64,000 nucleotides of DNA, from the NCBI GenBank assembly GCA_020744225.1, contig JAGMWG010000007.1, positions 434,001-498,000 on the forward strand, written 5' to 3'. The notes beneath the pieces are model-generated. The model saw nothing but the letters and a program-made list of their open reading frames with translations. It searched no databases and had not been told where the DNA came from. Within the stretch, counting starts at the first letter, position 1. Each line of letters begins with the position of its first letter. Origin of the DNA: Paraphoma chrysanthemicola. Taxonomy: Eukaryota > Ascomycota > Dothideomycetes > Pleosporales > Phaeosphaeriaceae. Shown here piece by piece: positions 22,755-33,715 of the stretch. A program made the position numbers and the translations under genes.

Positions 22755-25742
22755 TGTTCGGCTTCGGGTGTGCTTATTGTGTGGCACGGAACGTGGTCGA
22801 CGCGTAAGGGAGGCGCGAAAGTCGCGAAATGCCTCGCGGAAATGTCAAGCACAATGGCACTGACGCGTGGATGATGATCGAGCACGGGTGTTGATGTCGG
22901 TGTGGTGGTGGTTGATGGTGTGGGCTGTGGGCAATCGGTGAGGATGGAAAGTGGGCGATGAAATCGGGTCGGGGAGGCAGCTCTTTAGATTTCTCTGGTG
23001 CCAAGACTCTGTCCTCAACGCCCGCGATGCTGACTTGCCGTGCGCCGACAAAGTCGAGGTAATTCACGAGCGATATGAGAGCCGTAGACGCGGGTTTGCT
23101 GTCGTTGCAGCGATCGTGTAATAGCGATATGGTGCCTTTGTGCGTGGTTTGTTGGTCGTGCCTTCCAAGGTTTGGCGCGATGCGACAGGCACGGGCCTAC
23201 GAGTACAGAGCGCGCCCTCTGACTACCAACGTGAGCTGAACCAACTATACTAGCGGCATGCCGCACGCGATAAGTCTCGTCCTTGATCTGAGAGTTGCCT
23301 TGGATTTGCTTTTGGGTGTGCGGTCTCGTGCAAGAGCTGCCGAGAGCGGTTCGTCGGCTGTGTAGATAAGCCGCTAACAATGAGCAAGACCGCGCCCCGA
23401 GGTAGACACCCTGAACACGCAATGAATGCACGTTCGACTCCTTCTCTTGCAACTGATATCTGGGTGATTCTATCGTGCTCGTGGGCTTGCTGCACTGTCC
23501 AGTTAGCTTTGTGATTCTCGTGTTTGACGAAAGCGAGCACCAAGTGGCAGTGGCAACTAGTAAGACTGCTGGGCTGCGGGGTTTCGGAAATCCTCGTCAA
23601 CGGCTTGCCAGGGATTCAAATTTTTAGCTACTATTGGTTCTGGTCAGCTCCAGCTCGGTGATTGTAGTTTGTCTGCTCAGAACATACTGTATTCTATATT
23701 CCTGCGTCTCCTGCACTTTGTGCTAATTGCGAAGTCTTCCAAAGTACCATCGCCCGTTGCACGAATCTTGCACAATCAGCACGATGTGACCATTCGCGCA
23801 AATCTTGTTGGGGTCCTCTGCTTGATGCACCACTGGCCGTTCTGATGCCCATATCCTCTGAATGGTCATGTACGACGATGGCTGTACGCACGGCCAACGA
23901 TTAGCAGTGTCGCCTTCTTGGTACGCCCCGATCGCCGTGCTCGGTGCAATGATGCACACAGGCTTGACCATTGGGAAGGCCTCTCACGCTTAACATAGCG
24001 GACCTGTCGAACGTGATCCGTGTGTAAGCTGGTGAAAGAAAAATCGCTCGCGGACCTCTTCATCCGACCGCTCGAAATCTGCAGATTTTGAGAAACGAGA
24101 ACAAAGTCCAGATATGTGTTCCATCTACACAGCCGCATGTGGAAACGTGCGCCGGTTTACTGTGCTCGCGGCCCTGGTGAAGAATGGAGCCAGCGGATGG
24201 TTGTTCTTCGCCTTGGATCGAAGTGTTTTTTCTTCCGCAAGAACGCTCCTATCTGCATTTTCCGATTCGTCCGCCTCGTCTGCCCCAAGGGAGTTTCTCT
24301 CCCAGGCAAGCACGAGCATAGACATTTGCTGTCAGCGAGCTGATTTAAATTGCTTCTGATGCCTCAAGTGACCAATCAAACGGTCTGGATTACCTCCCTC
24401 GCAGTTTATGCAGAGATGGACCTTCGTAGAGTACTTGCGGCTAGCATGCCCGAGTTCGGCTTCGGCGTCAAGATATGTACCAGTCGTAGGGCCTTCCGCG
24501 ACGATCGCCATTATCGATAAGGTCACCGTTGCAGCTCTGCCTTGATTACACCAATAACTCTTGGGCTCCGAGACCATAGTCCAACGCAAGTGGAAGTTCT
24601 CAATCGATGGAAACGTCTTCATCCGCAGATTCTAAAGGTTCCGCGAGTGTCGCGCAAGTGGGAGCTGCAAGCAATAGACATGATCTCTTCCCAGGATCTT
24701 CCTATGAGCCTTCTTCTGCGCACAGTTCTTGCTACAATAGCCGCGTCAACTGCTTCCGACTCCTGCTATTGCATTCGCTGGTCGTTCCGTATTAACTAGC
24801 CCATATCGCTCCGAGTGGGTGGCGCGGGAGCGCCGCCGAGGGCTCTATTGTATCGTTCATGATGGCTGATGCATCAATTTGGGAGTGAAGCGTTCATCGA
24901 TGCTCGTGTTCGTAGAAGGAGTAGGTCGACTGAGTCGATCGAGGGGCATCGGTGTTGCAGGCGGGAGAGCGTGCCAGGGAATTCCAAAACTGTCTGCAGC
25001 TTTGGAATAGTCTTTGTGTCTATCGTGCAATGTCGGATCGCGGCGATTTTGGGGTCGATGTCGGGTTGTGGAGGGCAAGCACGAGAGGTACCACGGCGGT
25101 AGGGCTTTCGAGGTTCGAGGCGGTTGTGGTGCCGCTAACCTCCAGGGTCAGCGGCCACACGTGCGGCCGTGGTTTCCGCACATTAGTCCTTCTGTTGAAC
25201 TTCTGCTATCTTGACTTGATTCAAAAAAGAATGGACAGGTTCCAACCGACGGTACAATCTCTACATTAAGTCCAACTGAATCCTGTGATGTTCTTCAATC
25301 CATTTGTTTGGGACAATAGTCAGATGTTCGGTTTGAGAATCGTGGAAACCTCTCTGAAAACTGGCGGACCTTCAAATCGTCAATTCCCTTGTCCAAATTC
25401 TGCAGCTACTTATTGCCAACTGTGTAAATGCTGTGCGGTGTTGTAATTTGCTTTTCTCTTGGAGGAGATATACGTAGAGAGCACTGAGTCTGAGCTGCTG
25501 AATGTACGCCATCAAGATAAAGAGGAAAAATTCGAAGGTTTCGGCTGCAATCTGACTATGACGACTTCCCGTGAATCTAAGTTCGTCTTGCTTTATACCT
25601 ATACATCAGGGTATTCTCGAGGGCTCTCTTGGACCCTTGCGACGCTAACACTTGCCAGTCGCGAACAACTTCACGACCACCCATCTCTTGAACAACTAAT
25701 AACAATCGCACAAGTTCATCACTTACCAGATCCTTCCACACC
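22755..25742. other. Gene-poor region of about 3 kb
   Basis: No gene could be supported here. The first few hundred bases are the PWWP gene promoter and the last part is the CBS gene leader. The most protein-like frame is on the minus strand at 24332-24622 (ends LCINCEGGN...HLRHQKQF), but I could not build a gene around it. No tRNA or repeat was recognised. Confidence 0.45.
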
Positions 25743-26288
25743 ATGGCGACCGAAGCTCCCGCCGTCAACGGCACACCAAATGGCGACTACCAATCATTAT
25801 GGGCGAACAAATACCGCGGCGTAAGAAGCTGCCTAAATTGCGCAGAGACGCGCAACTGACATTCGCAGGCCACCGTGGAAGACCTCGACCCGCCGCCAGC
25901 CCTCTCCGTCAAACCCACTGATCCTATCTCCTGGGCTCTCATGAGCGGACTGGAACGCGACTATACACATCTTACCGTCACCTCAGAGCAAACCCGCGCC
26001 CTGCTGGGATACATTAGCATACCGCGCCTGCAAGAATTGCTGAAGGAAGGGAAAGTCAAAGAGAATGACCCAGTCCAGGACGCGATGCACAAGTTTCAGC
26101 GCCGCGGCAGACGGTACAAGGTCATCACGACAGAAACCCCACTCGAGGAGCTGGAGGAGTTCTTCAGTGGTGGGGTCGATGGCAGCGGGAAGCAGGAGTT
26201 TGCTGTAGTCACAGACGCGAGCAGGAAGTTTGTGCTGGGTGTTGCTACAAGAGCCGACTTGGAAAATTTCATGAAGAGGAGAGCATGA
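25743..26288 (+). CDS. CBS-domain protein
   Basis: The model is join(25743..25820, 25869..26288), 165 aa. The first exon is short (26 codons, ending LWANKYRG). A 48-nt intron (GTAAGA...CAACTGAC...CGCAG) is followed by a pair of CBS-type modules. The first has ERDYTHLTVTSEQTRALLGYISIPRLQELL; the second has RYKVITTETPLEELEEFF, QEFAVVTDASRKFVLGVATRADLENFM. CBS pairs bind adenosyl nucleotides and act as energy sensors. Small stand-alone fungal versions like this are uncharacterised. The start has a good context (caccATGGCG). Confidence 0.86.
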
Positions 26289-26847
26289 TTGATTAGTTGG
26301 TACGGAAGACATTTGTGCGTAGACTTCGAGTTGCATTGCCAGGCGTTCATGGGGAAGCTCACGGATATGGTGTCACGGGAGGTCTGATTCAACATACCCT
26401 CCTGCGTCTACCACGGCGTATCAGAAACTCGTTCTGAGAACTGTTCATGTTGGAGCGGTAAGCTTCGGCTTCTTTATTCACAATTTCAGTATACACTCGA
26501 TGCATCAAGGACCTCCATGGTGCAACTGTATATTCTCAAATTTTCTCATGCGAACTCTTTGACGCTGCGCACATCCTGGATGACTATTTGCGGTCCATTG
26601 CTTAGTCTCAATTATTTGATGATGCCCCTCCGAAGACCCTGGCGCGAATCTTCACCAAACGTCATTATGGGGCGCTTACAAGGCTGAGCCAAGCCTGGCC
26701 TCAACCATTCTCGGCCGCACTCCCATGCGGAAGCGCGTCTCCCAGGCTCCCCGCATGCCGATAACGAGGCACCGCCTCCAAGCGCTTTTGATTTAACAAA
26801 TTTCGGGCGTTGACATTCCTAGACTCCCCTTCACGAGAGCCGCTGGC
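26289..26847. other. Intergenic region
   Basis: This is the 3' flank of the CBS gene and the upstream region of the PP2C gene. Nothing else is seen. Confidence 0.5.
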
Positions 26848-28112
26848 ATGGTTGCTTTTGTCCTCCGCATGCGCAGTACCCCCGCCACACTTTCTCAAGC
26901 ATGGCGATCCACACATGTTCGACCTCGATATAATGCATTTGCTGGCGCCCAACAAACGAGATGGTTTGCGCAAAAGAATCAAGAGCCTCGTGTAGGCACT
27001 ACAACGCCAGTACCGGACGATGCCAATCCGCCGCAACCCAAGACGAAGCCGCCCTTCTACTTTGAAGCTGGATATGCGCTGTTCGCAAAGAGACCCTCGA
27101 GGCCGTTCCCACCGCCATTCCTTTCGCTACCGTCTACGAGCTTCTCAGAGCCGCTGAGTACACACAACAAGAGCAGGGACCGCAGACCGAGAGTCAATGG
27201 CGAAATAATTAGAGGAGTTACCAATGGCGACGATGCAGTGCTTGTGAGCGACTACTTTATTGGCGCATCCGATGGCGTAGGGGCTTGGGCTACCAGGGAG
27301 AAAGGACATGCTGCGTAAGCAATCATGTCCACAGTAACGCTGAACAATTACTAACTCGACGGCAGCCTCTGGTCCCGCCTCCTACTACATTTCTGGGCCA
27401 TCGAGACCGAAAAGGCCATCTATTCGCCCACCACCGAACCCGACCCGGTCGCGTACCTACAATCCGCATACGAGCTCACTAAGGAAGCGACCTCCGAACC
27501 GAACGAATGGCACGGCACAGCCACCGTATGCGGCGCGCTTCTCAGCTCCGACAACGAGAAACCAGACCACCCGCTCCTCTACGTGACGCAAATCGGCGAC
27601 TCGCAGATCCTCGTCATTCGCCCGAGTAGCAAGGAAGTCATATTTAAGACGGAAGAGCAGTGGCATTGGTTCGATTGCCCGAGACAATTAGGGACAAACA
27701 GTCCAGATACTCCAAACGATAATGGTGTCATGGATCGTGTGGAGTTGCAAGAAGGGGATGTTGTGCTCGCCATGACGGACGGCGTGGTCGACAATCTATG
27801 GGAACACGAAGTCGTGACCAATGTGCTGGAGAGCATGGAGAAGTGGCGCGGTGAAGAAGGAAAAGATCCCGAGAAACAAACATACGCAGACGGCATGCGC
27901 TTTGTGGCAGAAGAACTCGTCAATGCAGCGAGGACGATTGCGCAGGACCCGTTTGCGGAGAGCCCGTATATGGAGAAAGCAATTGACGAGGGCTTGTCAA
28001 TTGAAGGAGGCAAGTCGATCCACGAGGATGTGTGGTACCTCACTAACTTGTGGCAGGCAAGCTCGACGATATCAGTGTTGTGGCCGCGCAATGCCGGCGA
28101 CGTGACGGGTGA
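26848..28112 (+). CDS. ptc7: Mitochondrial PP2C-type protein phosphatase (Ptc7/Azr1-like)
   Basis: The model is join(26848..27314, 27366..28009, 28057..28112), 388 aa. An Arg-rich, acid-free N-terminus (to about residue 45) looks like a mitochondrial presequence. The PP2C metal-binding motifs are present in order: GASDGVGAWATREKG, TQIGDSQILVI, VLAMTDGVVDNLWEHE and GGKLDDISVVAA. The last motif appears only if a 47-nt intron with a GC donor (GCAAGT, branch CTAAC, GGCAG) is spliced; read-through gives a different C-terminus (WPRNAGDVTGESPDS) without it. Relatives are yeast Ptc7, which regulates coenzyme Q synthesis, and S. pombe Azr1. That role here is inference from homology. Confidence 0.88.
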
Positions 28113-28853
28113 ATCGCCTGATTCGAAGTTGCTCGACATTCTTGTCGAACTCTTGCAAACAGGGAACTAAAACCCGTGCAAATCCTGACAACGGGTCTCG
28201 CATGCCTTCGCACCATCAGACCATCAGGCCTACAGCCATACGGCTTGGATCACATCATGTGTGCTGCATTGCTCCGATCCGGCCACAAGCACTTTCCGCC
28301 ATCGCCATCTCGACTCGTTGTCTATTTCACACAGCGATCTCATGGCAGGCAGGGCAGTTCTGGTTGGCGTGCTCGCTGTCAGCGTCCCTTAATTGCAGCA
28401 CGGTCAAGTGTTGTCGCAATAGTCGTATTTGCTGCAAGATTGGTACCTGTCGCTCCTCCAGGACTCCACTACACGATTGGCACGGTAGAGCAATCGGCAC
28501 TAAGCACGATAGTATGCACAAGCACGACACTTTACAAACATTACGGAAAGATGCAATAAGGTGGCTATTGTTGCTAATGATGAAGTATATTGGAGAAGAA
28601 TGTCTACTGTACACACGCCAAAGGAGGATGTTGATCGCAGATACAGTCCGCCTTCTTGTACGGCGAAAGTGAGGATTTTGTCGCGGTGGGCCAATGCAGT
28701 GGTGACATAGCTGAGGATTTTGGCGGATATGCCAGTATGGCAGTTTCGCCTTAATAAAGGATGTTCTGGGGCTATAGTCCTGATGAACAAGATCTTCACA
28801 CTTCCGGAATAGTAGAGAAGAGCGCCCATAGTTGAAGACACGCGTTATTGCCT
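28113..28853. other. Convergent intergenic region
   Basis: This lies between the 3' ends of the PP2C and PWI/RS genes. The open frames are short and unsupported. Confidence 0.5.
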
Positions 28854-30241
28854 TTAAGCTGGTGATCCGGACGGCGACCGCGTGACTTTGCGTTTCGCTC
28901 GGCCAGTTTTGCTTCGTGACCTCGATCTACTCATACTCACCGATCGCTTGCGTTTCTTCAGCTCAGCTCGCGAGTCGACAGAGGAGGAGCGCCTCCGTCG
29001 ACGATCTCTTACAGGGCTTCGCGAGCTACTTGGGGACCTGCGGCGACGACGCGGCGGGGTCCTCGACCTCGATCTCGACGTTCTGGGTGGTGGTGAGCTC
29101 GACTTGCCTTTTTCTATCGGGGAAACAGATCGTGAGGTATGTTTGGGTAACCTTCTGCTATCATGGCTCGGCGACCAAGACTTGTCTCTCCTCCGTCGTG
29201 GCGGTGGAGAGTCGGAGCGAGAGGGCGAACGTCGCGCACGACGAGGCGGTGGTGAACGGGATCGAGATGATGACGGCGATCTCCGTACGCGACGGCGTGG
29301 CGGGCTTCGGGATCGATCTGAAGAGGGTGAGCGTCGAACGCGACGAGGCGGTGGAGAAGCAGAGCGATTGCCCGGAGGAGAGCGGCGTCGCTCACGAGAT
29401 CGATCACGGCGGCCTCCCCGACCGCGGCCGCGATCTCGACCACCACTTGGGACATAGATATCTCGCTCGCGACGTGGTGGTGGCGATCTTCTTCTCCTAT
29501 GTGGAGTTAGTGACCCTTCTGGTCAGATGTGAGAGGTACCATACGGCGGAGATCTGGAGTCTCGACGAGGGCCTCCACGATCGAAATCTCTACCCCTTCC
29601 TCTGCCCCCTCCTCTGCGATCATCGCCACGGAAGCGACCTCCGCGCCCACGCTCAGGTCGGTCGGACCGGTCGGATCTGTTGGGTCGCTCATTGTTCTCT
29701 TCGCGACGGAACGCATCGATCATGTCGTTCTGTGCCTGTCCCTCACGAAGGCGTTGCTCTGCGGCAGCCTTGGATTGCTGTGTCTCGCATCAGTTCTGTT
29801 CTCTTGACTAGCCCAGAGCGCCTCACCTGTTCCTGTTGGAGCTCCAGCTTTTTCGCTTCTAACAGTTCTCGCGGAACTCCCATGGCGCTGTCCTGCGCGC
29901 TTAGCATCAGGTCCCATAATTCCTTGCAGAAGGCTGGGGTGTCTTTGTTGAGGAAACCTGTGAGCTGGATCTGGATTTCCTTGATCTTGGGCTGTGACAA
30001 GTTAGCTCAGCCACAGCGACAGCGTAGTAAAGAGGCTGCAGCTTACGAATTGGTTCTGCTCAATGAGATTGTAGCATGTCTCGACTACGATGTCGTCTTC
30101 GTCGCCGAGGATGTCGGTGATCTTGTTGGCGATCCACTTCTTCATCAAGTCAATGTTGACCTTCTTAATGTCGACTTGCTTATCGAACTCTGGTGGGAAC
30201 TTAGTCGCCCTGAGGCGCTTCTGATCGATGCTGAGCGCCAT
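28854..30241 (-). CDS. PWI-domain, RS-rich splicing factor (SRRM1/SRm160-like)
   Basis: Four exons, complement(join(28854..29496, 29545..29768, 29827..29991, 30047..30241)), 408 aa. The PWI domain covers residues 1 to about 110: RATKFPPEFDKQVDIKKVNIDLMKKWI, VVETCYNLIEQNQF, then IQIQLTGFLNKDTPAFCKELWDLMLSA. A short charged helix, an RGG-rich stretch and a long C-terminal RS domain follow (many RSPS, SPPPRR and SRSRS repeats). The third intron uses GTATGG as donor; this choice keeps the RS frame open to the stop at 28854. PWI proteins bind nucleic acid and act as splicing coactivators in the nucleus. The opposite strand of the RS region is also open for a long way, as expected of such repeats. 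Confidence 0.9.
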
Positions 30242-30790
30242 ATTGTCTGTCCGGCAGCTCGATTAATTGCGTGCGGAGTTGGTGCGACGTGTTGATGGGT
30301 GAGAAGGCAAGCTGCGCGTTACAGGTCGGGGAAGCTACAGGTTGCGGCTCGGCGGGTCGGCAACTTCTCTCCGATTACGTCAATCTCAGGTACGCGAATC
30401 GGGTACTCCAGGTGTGCTTCACTCCTGCACCCCGATTGATGGATTGTAACTTGACTTTAAGATTTACTTGATCGAATTGCTGAACAGAACGCGGGCTACT
30501 TCCTGTAATCCCACAGGCAATGGTTCATGGTTATCACTTCTCACACGCTCGTCGCAACGTCCTCCGTGATAGGAATGGAAACAGCCACCTGAGAATAGTG
30601 CCTTCTATTCAGCAAACAACATGATCTGATAGCGGCTGAGGGATGTCGCAACCTCGAGCCATGTGCACTTTATCTCACCACAGTAGCTTACCATCCGTCT
30701 CCCCATCATCATTCATCTCGTGATACCACAATCGTCCGCATTAGCCATCAAAACACTTTTACTCTCTTACATCACTCCCATCTCATCCTC
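30242..30790. other. Divergent intergenic region
   Basis: This holds the promoters of the PWI/RS gene and of the gene starting at 30791. No other feature is seen. Confidence 0.5.
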
Positions 30791-31471
30791 ATGGCCGACA
30801 CAGAAGCTGCTCCGCCCCCTGCATCGGAGCCACTCCCACCCGTGGACGAAGCACCCGCCGAGGACCCGCGCGCTGAGGAGCCTCTCGCGGCAGAACCTGA
30901 CCCCCCTGCCGAGACAGTGCCGGAACCAGCTCAGGCTGATGAAGTACCTGGCGTTGTCGAAGACGACCCACAGACCGCTGCGCTCACTGAACCTGAGTCA
31001 GCAGTCGCAGCCCCAGAAGCTCCTGCAGTAGTTGAACCAGAACCGCTTCCTGTGCCAACGATCGAAGAGCCGGCTGCGCCTGAGGGACCAGTCGAGAACG
31101 TCAAGCGAGCCGTTGAAGACGTCAAGGAGGATATCAAGGAGGCTGCCGAGGATGTCAAAGATGAGGCCAAGGAGACATCTGAAAGTGTCAAAGCAGCTGA
31201 TGTCGCTGTACCGAACATTGCTGCTCCCAGCGTTGTGTAAGTCAATTCATTTGGACCATGGTGAGTATTTCTGATGCCCATGAACAGATCGAAGAAGCGA
31301 AAGCTCGGCGGCGTGAAGGCCAGAGTCTCCGCCAAGGTCCTGCCCAAGGTGCTTGGAATTGGGGTCCCGAAGGAAGCTGTTCCGCTGGTAACATTGCTGC
31401 GCAAGAAGAGGAAGAATGGCGAGGACGTCGGCAAACTTGTCAACATGTGCATGGTGGCTCTCGGAGCCTGA
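30791..31471 (+). CDS. Hypothetical acidic Ala/Pro/Glu-rich protein
   Basis: The model is join(30791..31236, 31288..31471), 209 aa. The first 100 residues are very rich in Pro, Ala and Glu. A helical heptad-like segment follows (VKRAVEDVKEDIKEAAEDVKD), resembling LEA or apolipoprotein-like amphipathic helices. Exon 2 adds a basic, aliphatic tail (SKKRKLGGVKARVSAKVLPKVLG...MVALGA). The 51-nt intron (GTAAGT...CAG) is in phase 2. I do not recognise the family. The N-terminal composition suggests disorder; the tail could bind membrane or nucleic acid, but that is a guess. Confidence 0.7.
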
Positions 31472-31780
31472 TGCGGTGTCGCTGGCAGCGTTGACACGCG
31501 TGTTTCTCTGCTTACCCTCAGCCCTTGTCTCTTGTAACCTATAATCCTCCCGAAACTCGGATGATCATCGAATCCACTACAAGTCTTGCAGATTGTGCCC
31601 TTTGTCGCCTATCTTCGAGGGAGAGTATGTTGAACTTGTGATGACCCGTCTGTCTTGCTTGACATCGTTGGAGAGACTCCTCCACTCTTGAGTCAGCCGA
31701 ACATAGTCTTGCTCTTGAGGCTTTCATCGTAGTCGTTGCGACATGCAGTCGTATCAATTTCACATGTTCCTCCATCAAAC
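31472..31780. other. Convergent intergenic region
   Basis: This lies between the 3' ends of two small genes; nothing else is seen. Confidence 0.5.
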
Positions 31781-32188
31781 TCAACTCCCAACCGCCCTCG
31801 CAACACTGCTCCTCGCCTCATCCAACCCCCGATTCAACTTCCCCATCCGATGCGCCTCTTTGACACCGTAATGGTACTTGAGCAAATCCTTCGCCCGTTT
31901 CAAATCCACGTCGTCCTCTTCGTCCGGTCTGCTGTTGGAAGTTTGAGGTGCGTCTGGATCTGAGGTCGAGGACGGAGGTTGGGCTTGATCTGGGCGCGCG
32001 GATACAAGAGCGAGAGAGGCGGCGGGGTCCTGTGGTTGAAGAATTAGAACGGATGTACGAGGGAGATAGGGAAGTAGAAGGGAAGATAGAAAGAAACATA
32101 CGCAGACACGCAACGAGACGAGATCAGAGAGGATTTCCGCGAGGGTGATTGTGTTCTCGTTCCCTTCTGTGTTTTTGTTTTGCGCCAT
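31781..32188 (-). CDS. Small hypothetical protein
   Basis: The model is complement(join(31781..32029, 32102..32188)), 111 aa. The 72-nt intron has donor GTATGT and acceptor CACAG with a pyrimidine-rich interior; its length is a multiple of three and it is open, so read-through is possible. The N-terminus is polar (MAQNKNTEGNENTI). The middle is Pro/Ser/Asp-rich. The C-terminus is a charged helix, DLKRAKDLLKYHYGVKEAHRMGKLNRGLDEARSSV (given in parts: DLKRAKDLLKYHYGVKEAH, then RMGKLNRGLDEARSSVARAV). The Arg/Lys/Leu-rich helix looks conserved in style, but I do not recognise the family. Confidence 0.68.
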   Translation of the reverse strand: MAQNKNTEGNENTITLAEILSDLVSLRVCVCFFLSSLLLPYLPRTSVLILQPQDPAASLALVSARPDQAQPPSSTSDPDAPQTSNSRPDEEDDVDLKRAKDLLKYHYGVKEAHRMGKLNRGLDEARSSVARAVGS

Positions 32189-32548
32189 AATGATCGTATT
32201 TCTCCTTTGAGTTGTATAAGAGCGAAATTTCAGGTACGCGGTCAAGAATTTGGAATCTGTGGTTGTTTCTCGCGATTACATCTCAAGTCGGAAGTGTTCA
32301 AAGTGACGTCGTCAGTTCGCAACGCGGGATGGAAGCTCTGACCACCACATCTGTTCACGTCCCCCACATCGGCCACGCTGCCGTAGCGCAGCTCGCTTCG
32401 TCAGGGTCCTAGTTCAATCGCCGTTGATTGCCGGGGATATTACCGGTCCCTTTGAACTTCTTCTTGTGTTTTTGGATAATCTTGACTTATCGTCTCTTCA
32501 AAATCGGTTTGTGAGGACTTTTGGAAGAGATTGGATCAATTGGACATC
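32189..32548. other. Divergent intergenic region
   Basis: This is the promoter region of the small hypothetical gene and of the FAHD1-like gene. A tRNA-like string at 32377-32420 was examined and rejected (see rejected list). A short hairpin, CAATC-GCCGTT-GATTG, lies at 32415-32430. Confidence 0.45.
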
Positions 32549-33586
32549 ATGGCGAGTATACAAGCGATTCGGAATAATTGCCGAAAGGTGAGTTTGTTAT
32601 GTCTTTTGAAGGCGCGAGGTCAGTGGACGGACGAGGAAGAGCTATATCACGGTGCAGCAGTTGCATCAGTGAACCTTGGGAATTGATAAACATGGTGACA
32701 AAGTCGCGATGGACACGGCCTCGCGAAGTCGAGGGGAGCTGAAGGTGTGAAAAGATGTGTAGACATAGCTAACACACGGTGATAGGTCATGTGCATAGGG
32801 AGGAACTATGCGTAAGACCATGAGACTATCCCACATAGGTCTTGCATGCTAAGTGAGAATACAGCGATCATATCAAAGAGTTGTCCAGTGCGACTCCAAA
32901 GCAACCATTCTTCTTCCTGAAGCCGCCGTCGTCAATTCTCCTGCCAGGTGCTGGCCCCGTATTGCGCCCTCGCGGCGTGACTATGCATTATGAGGTCGAG
33001 CTTGGTCTCATCATGGGCAAGACTGTACGAGATCTGCACCCAGAGGACACAAAGGGAGCAATGGATGCTATCGCAGGTATGATTCATTTGTCTAAAGTCG
33101 CCAACTACATCCACATCCCTCACAAGTACCAACAAATTCGCTGACATCAGCGACACAGGCTATCTGCTCACCATTGACATGACCGCACGAAACGTGCAAG
33201 ACGAGGCAAAGAAGAAGGGTCTCCCATGGTCCATCGCGAAAGGCTTCGACACCTTCCTTCCTATCAGCAATCTCATCGCCAAAAGCCGTATCCCCGACCC
33301 ACAGAACGCCCACATTTGGCTTTCCGTGAACGGTGAAGTGAAACAATCCGACAACACCGAGCTTATGTTGTTCCGCATCCCAAGACAACTTAGCGATATC
33401 AGCAGGGTAATGACTTTGGAGGAAGGCGATATCGTGTTAACAGGCACGCCAAAGGGTGTTGGACCCGTGAAGACTGGCGACATTATGCGTGCGGGGCTAA
33501 AGGTGAACGGTGAAGATATTGAGGAGGCCAATCTGGAGGTACCGGTCGAAGATCGTGATGGCTTGTATGAGTTCAAAGAAACATAG
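32549..33586 (+). CDS. Fumarylacetoacetate hydrolase-family protein (FAHD1-like)
   Basis: Four exons, join(32549..32587, 32786..32811, 32865..33076, 33159..33586), 234 aa, close to the usual 220-230 aa of FAHD1. The second exon is only 26 nt and encodes VMCIGRNYA, the family's IGRNY start motif. Next come PFFFLKPPSSIL, the metal-binding Glu pair in HYEVELGLIMG, ARNVQDEAKKKGLPW, the GFDTFLP strand and the C-terminal GDIVLTGTPKGVGPV. The enzyme class cleaves acylpyruvates or decarboxylates oxaloacetate, using Mg2+, often in mitochondria. No obvious presequence beyond MASIQAIRNNCRK is seen. The first intron, 198 nt, is long for this genome. Confidence 0.9.
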
Positions 33587-33715
33587 AGTAGCAAACCACA
33601 CCTCTGGTCGACCCCAACGCTTACATGTCACCCATGGCCGCGTTCCATTAACTCGCTGTCATATGAGAGTATCATATGTAGGAAGAGGCCGCTATTGTAC
33701 TGCTGCATTGGAAAG

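Noticed and set aside
24332..24622. Minus-strand frame ending LCINCEGGN...HLRHQKQF
   Set aside because: The Cys/His spacing does not fit a C2H2 finger, and I could not find exons upstream to complete a gene.
29114..29455. Alternative frame for the RS-rich exon (113 codons, non-RS)
   Set aside because: Using donor GTACCT instead of GTATGG would put the exon in this frame, but it would destroy the RS domain expected after a PWI domain.
28916..30295. Long plus-strand frame of 459 codons
   Set aside because: It is antisense to the PWI/RS gene. RS-repeat coding sequence leaves other frames open, and the minus-strand PWI domain with its introns is clearly the real gene.
32377..32420. tRNA-Met-like string (GCTGCCGTAGCGCAG ... 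GTTCAATC)
   Set aside because: It has A-box-like and T-loop-like parts, but no anticodon arm, no paired T stem and no 3' acceptor strand. I tried intron insertion as at 18.3 kb and found no fitting ends.
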